A stretch of 64,000 nt of DNA. Origin: Acidobacteriota bacterium. GTDB taxonomy: Bacteria > Acidobacteriota > Polarisedimenticolia > J045. Positions 28,398-36,389 of this stretch are shown piece by piece. The stretch covers positions 1 through 64,000 of the forward strand of contig JAGOJY010000005.1 in NCBI GenBank assembly GCA_017994815.1, read 5' to 3'. The notes under the pieces are model-generated. The model made no database searches. It saw only the letters and a program-made list of their open reading frames with translations, and was not told where the DNA came from. The position numbers and the translations under genes were made by a program. The first letter of the stretch is position 1; each line of letters begins with the position of its first letter.

Positions 28398-29151
28398 TCC
28401 GGGCGGCGCGCTGCGCGCGCTGATCGTGGACGACGAGCCGCTCGCGCGCGCGGCGCTGCGCGAGCTGTTGCGCGGGCAACGGGCGGTCGCGCTCGTCGGC
28501 GAGGCGGCGAACGGCTTCGAGGCGGTCAAGCTGATCGACGAGCTGCGCCCGGACCTCGTGCTGCTCGACGTGCAGATGCCCAAGCTCGACGGGTTCGAGG
28601 TGCTGGAGCTGGTCACGCACAAGCCGGTGGTGATCTTCGTCACGGCGTACGACCAGTACGCGCTGCGGGCCTTCGAGGTGCACGCGGTGGACTACCTGTT
28701 GAAGCCGTGTTCGCCGGAGCGCCTCGGCGATGCGCTGGAGCGCGCGCGCGAGCACGCCGCGCGCGGCGACGCGCCGCCCGCGCGGGAGCTGGCGGCCGCG
28801 GCGCGGCCGGAGGGGCGATTCCTGGAGCGGATCGTCGTGCGCGACCGGGCCCAGGTCCACGTGATCCCGGTCGAGCGGCTGGACTACGTCACCGCCGAGG
28901 ACGACTACGTGTCGCTGCGCGCCGGCGGGAAGTCCTACCTCAAGCAGCAGACGCTGGGCGAGCTGGAGCGGGCGCTCGACCCGCAGCGCTTCGTGCGCAT
29001 CCACCGCTCGGTGCTGCTGAACGTCGAGCGGCTGGCGCGCATCGAACCCGGCGCGAAGGACTCCCGCACCGCCGTGCTGACCGACGGCACGCGCCTGCCG
29101 GTCAGCCGCTCGGGCTACGCGCGCCTGCGCGACGAACTCGGCCTCGCGTGA
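28387..29151 (+). CDS. LytTR-family response regulator
   Basis: The product has 254 residues. The receiver domain (about 8-125) has the acidic pair VDDEPLAR, phospho-acceptor Asp in LLDVQMPKLDG, TAYDQYALRAFEVHAVDYLL and the conserved Lys in LKP. The C-terminal LytTR DNA-binding domain (about 145-250) has YVTAEDDYVSLRAGGKSYL, then FVRIHRSVLLNVERL, then SRSGYARLRDEL. GGAGG at 28376-28380 places the ATG at 28387, overlapping the kinase gene. It is the output of the upstream kinase. LytTR regulators usually bind paired direct repeats, and no such site was identified by eye. Confidence 0.9.
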   Translation: MGADPGGALRALIVDDEPLARAALRELLRGQRAVALVGEAANGFEAVKLIDELRPDLVLLDVQMPKLDGFEVLELVTHKPVVIFVTAYDQYALRAFEVHAVDYLLKPCSPERLGDALERAREHAARGDAPPARELAAAARPEGRFLERIVVRDRAQVHVIPVERLDYVTAEDDYVSLRAGGKSYLKQQTLGELERALDPQRFVRIHRSVLLNVERLARIEPGAKDSRTAVLTDGTRLPVSRSGYARLRDELGLA

Positions 29152-29194
29152 CGGCCGCCCGCCGCCGCCGCCGGCCTCGCGGTATCCTGTGGGC

Positions 29195-29656
29195 GTGAAC
29201 ATCGATGACGCCATCCGGGGCGCTGTCGCGGGCTTGGGCGGGTTCGATCTGCTCGCCGTGTTCGGCTCGCGTGCCCTCGGGACCGCGCGCGAGGACAGCG
29301 ATCTCGACATCGCCGTGCTGCCGACCTCGGCGGACCCGAACGACCGGCGGCGCCTGCAATCGGGGCTGGCGGCGGCTCTCGCCGACCTGGCTCCCGGCGG
29401 CCGCATCGACGTCGTTCTGCTGGACGAGGCGCCGGAGCTCCTGCGCCACGGGATCTTCTCGACCGGGCGCCTCGTCGCCGGGAACGACGCGGCGTGGCGC
29501 GAATGGCGCGTGCGCACGATGCGCGAGCATGGGGATCGCGAGCACTACAGGAACATGATGCGGGAGGCGCAGCGACGCCGGCTGCAGGAGGGGCGAGATG
29601 GTCGATCGGGACGCGCTCTCGAGTCGGCTCGACGCACTGGAAAGCTACCTCGCTGA
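29195..29656 (+). CDS. mntA: MntA-type nucleotidyltransferase antitoxin
   Basis: The minimal nucleotidyltransferase motif is complete: GSRALGTAREDSDLDIAV (Gly-Ser at 24-25, Asp36 and Asp38), followed by the third acidic position in GRIDVVLLDEAPE. Proteins of this sort inactivate HepT toxins by transferring AMP to a tyrosine. The product has about 153 residues from the GTG at 29195; a second GTG at 29189 is possible. TATCCT at 29183-29188 ends six bases before the start, which suggests a leaderless message. The 3' end overlaps hepT by 59 bp, an unusually deep overlap that ties the two products together. Confidence 0.8.
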   Translation: MNIDDAIRGAVAGLGGFDLLAVFGSRALGTAREDSDLDIAVLPTSADPNDRRRLQSGLAAALADLAPGGRIDVVLLDEAPELLRHGIFSTGRLVAGNDAAWREWRVRTMREHGDREHYRNMMREAQRRRLQEGRDGRSGRALESARRTGKLPR

Positions 29657-30011
29657 ACTCCGCTCTTTTCGCTCGCGGACCCGCGAAGAGTTCGTTCGCG
29701 AACCGGCGTTGCACCATCTCGCGGAACGACTCCTGCACCTCGCCTGCGAGTGTGTTGTCGATCTCGCCCACCACATCATCTCCGACCTCGGTCTGCGCCA
29801 GCCTTCGAACTACAAGGACGCGATGGCGGTGCTTGCCGAGGCGGCGGCGATCCCGCAGGAACTCGCGGAACGGATGAAACTGTGGATGGGATTCCGGAAT
29901 GTCCTTGTCCACTTCTACCTGACGGTCGATCACGGACGGGCCTACGACGCGATCGTCAACGAGCTCGGTGATTTCGAAGACTTCGCCCGAGCCATGTCCC
30001 GGTACTTGTAG
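29598..30011 (+). CDS. hepT: HepT-like (DUF86) RNase toxin
   Basis: This 137-residue all-helical HEPN protein has the catalytic RX4HXY motif in FRNVLVHFYLTVDH (Arg100, His105, Tyr107). Tyr107 is the residue modified by MntA partners in characterised pairs. GGCGAGATG at the ATG and an overlap of 59 bp with mntA define a compact toxin-antitoxin module of the HEPN-MNT class. The gene is followed within a few bases by a REP-like palindrome. Toxicity is inferred from the intact active site. Confidence 0.85.
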   Translation: MVDRDALSSRLDALESYLAELRSFRSRTREEFVREPALHHLAERLLHLACECVVDLAHHIISDLGLRQPSNYKDAMAVLAEAAAIPQELAERMKLWMGFRNVLVHFYLTVDHGRAYDAIVNELGDFEDFARAMSRYL

Positions 30012-30125
30012 GGGCCGCCGACAGGCGGCCCGGCCAGAACGACGGAACGAGGCACAGGCGCCGCACGGTATTCGCTCACAGCATCGAACGAGCCCGCGTG
30101 CCGGGCCGCCTGCGGCGGCCCCTAC
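30007..30125. repeat. pair of oppositely oriented REP-like palindromes (copies 3 and 4)
   Basis: GTAGGGGCCGCCGACAGGCG at 30007 and CCGGGCCGCCTGCGGCGGCC followed by CCTAC at 30101-30125 are inverted relative to each other across about 65 bp. Single members thus form small hairpins and the pair can form a larger one. The first begins inside the hepT stop region. This head-to-head layout is that of bacterial REP doublets. The remaining bases to 30253 hold no gene. Confidence 0.5.
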
Positions 30126-30253
30126 GGCGGCCAGCCGCAGCCGCGAGCGACGACCACCCTTCCTGCTGGCCGCCTACCCCCCGCTTCAGTTACCAAATCG
30201 AGCGGTCCGCCAGCAAGATGCACGCTTCCTGATAGAAGCGGCCTTTGAAGATC

Positions 30254-32293
30254 CTACGGGCCTTCCCAGTTGCAGGTGTTGATGGCGCGGACCTCGTAGA
30301 AGACGAGGGTGTCGGTCGTGGTGCGCTCGTTCGGCAGGACGAGCGTCGTCTCGCCGGGAGCGGGTGACCCCGCGAAGCGCTCGTCGGCGAAGTCGGCCCG
30401 GGTGGCGCGCCAGACGCGGTAGCCGCTGGCGCCGCTCGCGGCGGGCCACGCGAGGCGCAGGTCCGCGGCTGCTTGCGGGGACAGCGTCAGCGCGGGCGCG
30501 ACCTCGCCCGGCAGCGGGTCCGGGCACGAGAGCGGCGTGCACGTGCCGTCCCGCCCGACGGTCAGCCGCACGGCGCTGGACTCGGGGCCGAGCGAGCTGG
30601 AGAGCGCGAGGCCGAAGCGGAACGCCTGCCCGCAGGGAGCGTCGGGCTGGACCACGACGCGGAAATCGCTCGCGGCGCAGGCGGTCTCGCCCGGCGCGAG
30701 ATTGCCGACCGCCGCGGTGTCGGCGATGACCTTCAGCCAGGACGGGTGCGGGTTGACGAGCCGCGCCGCGACATCCGCGGCCGGCACGTCGTGGCCGTTG
30801 TGCAGGCACACCCGCAGGAGCGTTGTCTCGCCCGGGTCGAGCACGCCGTCGCCGTTGCCGCCCGGGGCCGGATCGGCCAGCGCGTGACTGTCGTAGACGA
30901 GGCCGGACAGCGAGCGGATCGCGGCGCGCAGGTTCGGGCGCGGGCCGATCTTGCCGGTGTACGGCCCGGCCTGCTGCGGCGTCCCGGTCTGGACGAGGAT
31001 GCGGCGGACCTCGGTCGGTGGCAGCGGCGGATCGCCGCGGCCGACGACGAACCCCTGCAGCGCGACGGCGGCGCCGGTCACCACCGGCGAGGCCGACGAC
31101 GTGCCGTTGAACGTGCTGGTGTAGTCCTGCCGGTGCTCGGCGTCGCCGGCGAACAGGCCGCCGTAGCCGGTGGTCGCGACCAACTCGCCCCAGCCCTGCA
31201 CGTCCACGCGCGAGCCGTAGCACGAGAAGCTCAGCCGCGAGCGGTCGGGTTGCGCGCTGGACGGCGTGGCCCCGGCGCCGACGATGATCGCGCCCGAGTC
31301 GCGCACGCCGCGGTTGAAGCGGTCGAGGAAGATCGGCGAGTCGAGGTTCTGGCTGCCGTTGCCGGCCGCCTCGACGACGACGATGCCCTTCCCCGTGGCG
31401 AGCGAGATCGCGTCGAACTCGGCCTGGTTCCACTCCACCGGGCAGTACTGGCCGTTCGGACCGCTGGTCTGCGCTTCCAGCAGCATCACGTCGCCGGGGC
31501 CCTGCAGGTCCGTCGCGGCGAGGATCGCGCGCGCGACGCTGTTGGTGTTGTTGACCGGGTACTGCGTGATCATGCCGACCCGGGCCGCCGGGACCAGCCC
31601 CGTCACGCCCCAGCGGTCGTCGCGCGCGATCAACTCGCCGAGCACCGCGGTCCCGTGTTCCGGGTAGTACCCCGCGGGCACGTACACCAGCTTCTGGCCG
31701 AGCGCGGCCTCCAGGTCCTCGTGCGTGTCGTACCAGTCGTACTCGATGTCGATGACGAACACGCCCTCGCCGCGGCCGCCGGGCAGGTTCCACGCGTACG
31801 GCGCGTCGATCCCGCCGGGAGCGACCAAGGGGTAGCCCTGGCGCCAGCGGAAGTCGGGCGTCTCGGGTGGGATGTCGCCCGGCGGCGGCGCCGGCGCGGG
31901 CGAGGGATACGCGACCTCGACGAGGTCGAGCGCTTCCAACGCCTCGGCAAGCTGCGCGTCGTGCCCGGCGGGCACGGCCAGTTCGAAGTAGAGGTTCATG
32001 TCCGGCAGGTGCTTGCCGGCGCCCGTCTCCGCGGCCCGGCGCAGGTCGTCGAGCCGCGCTTCCGGCAGGTCGGACAGTCGCGACGGCTCCGCCGCGAAGC
32101 GGGCGAGCAGGTGCTCGAGCGGTGCGAGGTCGCGGCCCGCGATCGAGACGAGGCGGCCCTCCCGCAGCCGCACCCCCGTGCCGTCGGCGAACTTGACGGT
32201 CACGCGGTCGCCGGCCTGGCCGGCGGCCCCCGCGCTCGCGGGTCCGACGACAACAAAGAGGATCAGCGCGAGCCCGAGTACCCTTGAATGCAT
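30254..32293 (-). CDS. secreted subtilisin-like serine protease (S8)
   Basis: The product has 679 residues with a signal peptide (1-24). Residues 28-140 are a propeptide-like region. The S8 domain shows the catalytic Asp182 in VFVIDIEYD, His213 in PEHGTAVLG, oxyanion Asn312 in EAAGNGSQN and Ser399 in FNGTSSASPVVTGAA, so it should be active. Residues 470-590 include a beta domain (GDGVLDPGETTLLRVCLHNG) like the calcium-binding or CARDB-type modules of secreted proteases. The end is FN3-like (LAWPAASGASGYRVWRATR, VFYEVRAINTCNWEGP) and is related to the Cys-Pro terminal domain of other secreted proteins here, but it stops before the terminal Cys-Pro. It is divergent from the sigma-54-linked propeller gene. 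Confidence 0.9.
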   Translation of the reverse strand: MHSRVLGLALILFVVVGPASAGAAGQAGDRVTVKFADGTGVRLREGRLVSIAGRDLAPLEHLLARFAAEPSRLSDLPEARLDDLRRAAETGAGKHLPDMNLYFELAVPAGHDAQLAEALEALDLVEVAYPSPAPAPPPGDIPPETPDFRWRQGYPLVAPGGIDAPYAWNLPGGRGEGVFVIDIEYDWYDTHEDLEAALGQKLVYVPAGYYPEHGTAVLGELIARDDRWGVTGLVPAARVGMITQYPVNNTNSVARAILAATDLQGPGDVMLLEAQTSGPNGQYCPVEWNQAEFDAISLATGKGIVVVEAAGNGSQNLDSPIFLDRFNRGVRDSGAIIVGAGATPSSAQPDRSRLSFSCYGSRVDVQGWGELVATTGYGGLFAGDAEHRQDYTSTFNGTSSASPVVTGAAVALQGFVVGRGDPPLPPTEVRRILVQTGTPQQAGPYTGKIGPRPNLRAAIRSLSGLVYDSHALADPAPGGNGDGVLDPGETTLLRVCLHNGHDVPAADVAARLVNPHPSWLKVIADTAAVGNLAPGETACAASDFRVVVQPDAPCGQAFRFGLALSSSLGPESSAVRLTVGRDGTCTPLSCPDPLPGEVAPALTLSPQAAADLRLAWPAASGASGYRVWRATRADFADERFAGSPAPGETTLVLPNERTTTDTLVFYEVRAINTCNWEGP

Positions 32294-32412
32294 CGCTGTC
32301 TCCGGTCAGGACGCAGCCCACAGAGTACGGCGCCGTGCACACGGGATGCACCGCGATGTGCATCTCGAGGGCCGGGATCGTTCGCCGCATTTCGCTGCCG
32401 TGCGCGTGACCT

Positions 32413-32427
32413 TGGCACACGCGTTGC
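32413..32427 (+). promoter_or_regulatory. sigma-54 (-24/-12) promoter
   Basis: TGGCAC, five bases, then TTGC (TGGCACACGCGTTGC) matches the RpoN consensus fully, with the invariant GG and GC ten bases apart. Transcription would start near 32438, giving an untranslated leader of about 38 bases before the ATG at 32476. No enhancer dyad was found by eye in the short divergent gap. Confidence 0.65.
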
Positions 32428-32475
32428 GATTCCGGCCTTGGGCCGCGCGGGCTGTGCGAGGGCCCAGGGGGCGTC

Positions 32476-35400
32476 ATGAACCAGGGGAGATGGTCCGTCG
32501 CGCTGAGCATTGCGGTCTTCGGGGCGTTGGTGCTGGCCCAGGCGTCGGGAACCGGGGACCAGTGGCGGATGCGGCAGCGCGATCCGCAGCACACCGGCCG
32601 CGCCGACTTCGTGTTCCCCGTCAGCCGTGACCCGGCCAGCTTCTTCGACGTGGTGCTGTGGCAGAAGCCGTCGCCGAACGCTCCGGACGAGGGTTTCTTC
32701 GGTGCGAGCCAGATGGTGTTCTACGACGGCAGCGGCCCCGGCGGCGCCGACATCGTGCTCGGAACGTACCACTGGCCCAAGGGTGTCATGGGGCTGGACC
32801 GCCACACCGGGGCCGCGTTCTGGTCCGGGCTGCCGGACGGCGGCGAGTCGATCGCGGATCGCACGCCCGCGTTCTCCGGGATGGGCGACGTGGTCTACGT
32901 GTCCAACGACGCCACGGACGGCCACCCGCTGATGGCGTTCCCGACCACGGACGGTCCCGCGGCGTACTGGCACAACGGGTCGAACCCGAACCCCGAACAC
33001 CTCGGCATGGTGTCACCGGTCGTCACGGACGACGGGCGGATCTTCATGCACGACTGGATCAGCCGGCCCTACGCGGCGTGGGACGCGGAGACCGAGCTCA
33101 TCGAGGTCTGGGGCGCCGCCACGCACCTGGAGATGGGGCTGAGCGACGTGTCGGTCTACGAGGAAGGTTCGTACCTGGTGGTGGCGACCGCGCGCGACAG
33201 CGCCGGCATCAAGGGGTTCGACGGCGAGACGGGCGACGAGCTGTGGACGGTGGACACGCCGCCGACCGATGCCGCGGCGACGATCGATCCCGAGACGGGG
33301 AACATCTACGTCGGCGCGGGGTTCAACAGCACGTGGGTCGTCGGTCTCGACCAGTACGGCCAGCCGCTGTGGGACGAGACCGCGAAGGAGGTCTACTCCT
33401 GGGTGCCCGGCGAGAACGCGGCGCACTGGTCCGGGTCGAGCGGCTGCCTGTCGTGGGACGGCAGCACGTACTACTTCCAGACCGCCTCGGAATACGGCGA
33501 AGGGTTGCTGTACGCGATCAACACTGCCGACGGCTCGGTCAAGTGGACCTACGCGACGCACAGCATCGGCTGGGACGGGAACCTCGCCTCGCCGATCGTG
33601 ACGCAGGACGGCGTGATCGTGGTCGGCAACAACGGCGGCCGCACGTTCTACGCGCTGCGCGACGTCGGGACCGCGGCGGTGCTGATGGACACGCTGGAGG
33701 TTTCCGAGGGTGGCGAAGCGTACGCCCGCGGGAGCGCGACCATCGCGTCGGACGGGATCATGTACCTCGCGCTGCGGACCCGCTGGACGGCGGGCAACGG
33801 CGACGGCGACACGATCAGGAACCAGGTCAGCAACGTCTACACCGCGTTCGACCTGAGAGAGGGCGCGGTCCCGCGCTTGTGGCCGCCGGCCTGGCAACGC
33901 GCGTTCAGCAGGAACGCCGCGGTGCTGGTGAAGTGGCAGCCGGTGACGAGCCCGGACCTGGACCACTACGCGATCTACCGCGAGGAGTACCCGTTCACGA
34001 GCGTCGAGGGGCTGGTCCCGGTCGGGACCGTCGCCGACCCGACCGTGGGCGAGTACCTCGACGGCACGGCGCAGAACGGCACGCCCTACTACTACGCCAT
34101 CACCTGCGTCTCGATCGACGGGTCGGAGTACCGCGGGGTCTCCAGCCACGGCCCGCGCACGCCGTTCGACGAAACCGACGTGCAGGTCGTCAGCATCGAG
34201 CGCACGCCGTTGTACCCGAACTACGACGTCACGACGAGCTGGGAGTCGATCGTGGAGCCGTCGGGGTTCGGGCCGTACTGGTACGAACGCGCGACCGGCC
34301 TCGGCAGCGGCCAGGACGAGTTCACGCAGCGCTGGCCGAACGACGGCGACGAGGTCACCTACACGGCGACGATCCGCAACCGCGGTACGAACGCCTGGTC
34401 CGGGGTGTTCCCCGTCGCCTGGACGATCGACGGCGTCCCGTCGTGGGACTCCGTGTCGATGGACCTCGACCCCGGCCAGACGATGACCTTTGACCTGGTC
34501 CAGACGTGGGACGGTGGCCTGCACTCGATCGAGTTCCTGGTCGAGGCGGACGACGCGAGGGTCGGGAACGACTACCTGGCGATCGACAGCAAGTCGATTT
34601 CGATGCTGACCGCGATCGACGCCTCGACGATCGAGGAGTTCCGCGAGGACACGCCGAACTGGCCGGGGGCGGTGACGGATGACGCCGTCGACCACCTGAA
34701 CCACGCCGCGCAACGCATGTCGGCGATGTTCGCCGAGCAGGGCAGCCAGCGGCGGGTCCACTTCGGCGTGATCCAGGTGCTCGACGACCCCGACCCGGAT
34801 CCGGCGGTCGATCCCCTGCTGCACGTCTCGTGGCCGGACCGCTGGCGCGCCGGCTCGCACTTCCCGCTGCGCGGCTCGGCGGGATACAGTGACGCCGACG
34901 ATGTCGACTACCAGCTGATCAACTGGTGGGGAAGGCTGATCGGCCTCGCGCCATCGGACGCGCTCAACATCACGCCCGAGAGCAACCAGGTCTCGTTCAC
35001 CGGCTTCACCGGCCCGATCGGTGTCATGAACGCGTCGCCGTGGGAGCCGTACTTCGCGGCGCACTCGGCGCTCGGCATGCAGGGCTGGCTGGACATCGTC
35101 CCGGGATACCGCGGCGAGTACATGTACGACATGCCGCTGCAGGTGCAGGTGCGGGTGCTGGACCACGACGGGCTCCCGCTGCCCGGCGCCGAGGTCACGG
35201 TGTACCAGACGCGGGAGTGGGGTGGAAAGCAGTTGACCCGCGACGTGGTCAAGGCGCGGGGCGTCACCGGCGTGGATGGTGTGTTCGAGCTGCCGGGCGT
35301 GAGTCTCGACCCGACGCGCCTGCCGCAAACGTTCATCGGCGCGGCGCTGCACGACAACCCCTTCGGTTACCTCGACCGCGAGGCGCGAAACGGCCTGCTG

Positions 35401-36351
35401 CTGCTGAAGATCGAGAAGGACGGGTACGCCGATTTCGCGTGGCTCGACGTGACGGAGGTCAACCTCGCCTACTGGGCTGGTGCGACCGTCAGCGCGACGT
35501 TCGACCGGTCCACGGCGCTGGGCGGGCCGGTCGAGGTCTGCACGCCGGACGACATGGCCGAGCGGAACGCGTCGGAGTGGTCGGCGTGGGGCGGCGGCGG
35601 GGCCGGGTTCACGATCTCGGACAACGGCACGATCAAGGACGTTGGCGAGGCCTCGATCCAGGTAAACGCGACGGGAGGGTTCGAGAACTGGATCCGCTAC
35701 CCGGAGGGCCACCTCGCGAACTGGGACCTGACACACTCGGACGTCCTGCGGTTCCGGCTCTTCCACGCCAACGACCAGGGGTTCCAGGACAGCCCCGGCG
35801 TGCGGCTGATCGGGCCGGACGGCTACATCGACCTGCGCTACAACGGCGCGCTCGGCGACCTGATGGGACAGGCGTACGGGCAGTGGTTCGAGATCGAGGT
35901 CCCGCTCGCCGGCAACTTCGCCTGGGACCGCAGCGAGCACGGGTCGGTTTCGCTGTCGGAGATCCACCACCTCGAGCTGTTCGCCGATACCTGGGGCTAC
36001 GGGTACACGCTGTGGATCGACGGCGTCATGTTCGATCCGGCGCCGCGCGTGCCGCCGGCCGCGGTGCGCGTCGCCGGGACCGACCCGAGCACGATCGCGT
36101 GGCTGGCGGTCCCCGGGGCGGAGACGTACGACGTGGGACGCGGCCTGGTCTCGGCGCTGGGACCGGGCCAGTACGGGCCGTGTCTCGCCGACGACATCGA
36201 CGCGCTGTCGCTGGAGGACGCCGAGGTGCCGCCCGGCGGCGAGAGCTTCTTCTACCTCGTTCGCGGGAACGTGCCCGGTTGCACCGCGAACTGGGGCCAC
36301 GACAGCGCGGGGAACGAGCGCACCAACCACGACCCCGCCGGCTGCCCGTAG
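32476..36351 (+). CDS. very large secreted PQQ-like beta-propeller multidomain protein
   Basis: The product has 1291 residues with a signal peptide (1-23). Residues 25-460 are a PQQ/quinoprotein-like beta-propeller (GIKGFDGETGDELWTVDTP, GLDQYGQPLWDETAKE, YAINTADGSVKWTYATH). Next come an FN3 domain (about 480-575, VKWQPVTSPDLDHYAIYREE), a CARDB-like domain (about 625-705) and an unassigned domain (about 710-880). A carboxypeptidase-regulatory/Cna-B-like domain (about 890-990, VRVLDHDGLPLPGAEVTVYQ) and a carbohydrate-binding-like jelly roll (about 1010-1180) follow. The protein closes with the Cys-Pro domain (FFYLVRGN, HDSAGNERT, AGCP). A consensus sigma-54 promoter precedes it. No propeller cofactor residues can be assigned. 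It is likely an extracellular adhesin or sensor-like scaffold. Confidence 0.75.
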   Translation: MNQGRWSVALSIAVFGALVLAQASGTGDQWRMRQRDPQHTGRADFVFPVSRDPASFFDVVLWQKPSPNAPDEGFFGASQMVFYDGSGPGGADIVLGTYHWPKGVMGLDRHTGAAFWSGLPDGGESIADRTPAFSGMGDVVYVSNDATDGHPLMAFPTTDGPAAYWHNGSNPNPEHLGMVSPVVTDDGRIFMHDWISRPYAAWDAETELIEVWGAATHLEMGLSDVSVYEEGSYLVVATARDSAGIKGFDGETGDELWTVDTPPTDAAATIDPETGNIYVGAGFNSTWVVGLDQYGQPLWDETAKEVYSWVPGENAAHWSGSSGCLSWDGSTYYFQTASEYGEGLLYAINTADGSVKWTYATHSIGWDGNLASPIVTQDGVIVVGNNGGRTFYALRDVGTAAVLMDTLEVSEGGEAYARGSATIASDGIMYLALRTRWTAGNGDGDTIRNQVSNVYTAFDLREGAVPRLWPPAWQRAFSRNAAVLVKWQPVTSPDLDHYAIYREEYPFTSVEGLVPVGTVADPTVGEYLDGTAQNGTPYYYAITCVSIDGSEYRGVSSHGPRTPFDETDVQVVSIERTPLYPNYDVTTSWESIVEPSGFGPYWYERATGLGSGQDEFTQRWPNDGDEVTYTATIRNRGTNAWSGVFPVAWTIDGVPSWDSVSMDLDPGQTMTFDLVQTWDGGLHSIEFLVEADDARVGNDYLAIDSKSISMLTAIDASTIEEFREDTPNWPGAVTDDAVDHLNHAAQRMSAMFAEQGSQRRVHFGVIQVLDDPDPDPAVDPLLHVSWPDRWRAGSHFPLRGSAGYSDADDVDYQLINWWGRLIGLAPSDALNITPESNQVSFTGFTGPIGVMNASPWEPYFAAHSALGMQGWLDIVPGYRGEYMYDMPLQVQVRVLDHDGLPLPGAEVTVYQTREWGGKQLTRDVVKARGVTGVDGVFELPGVSLDPTRLPQTFIGAALHDNPFGYLDREARNGLLLLKIEKDGYADFAWLDVTEVNLAYWAGATVSATFDRSTALGGPVEVCTPDDMAERNASEWSAWGGGGAGFTISDNGTIKDVGEASIQVNATGGFENWIRYPEGHLANWDLTHSDVLRFRLFHANDQGFQDSPGVRLIGPDGYIDLRYNGALGDLMGQAYGQWFEIEVPLAGNFAWDRSEHGSVSLSEIHHLELFADTWGYGYTLWIDGVMFDPAPRVPPAAVRVAGTDPSTIAWLAVPGAETYDVGRGLVSALGPGQYGPCLADDIDALSLEDAEVPPGGESFFYLVRGNVPGCTANWGHDSAGNERTNHDPAGCP

Positions 36352-36389
36352 CGAGCAGGCGCCGCGGCCCGCATCGGGTCGTCGACTCG

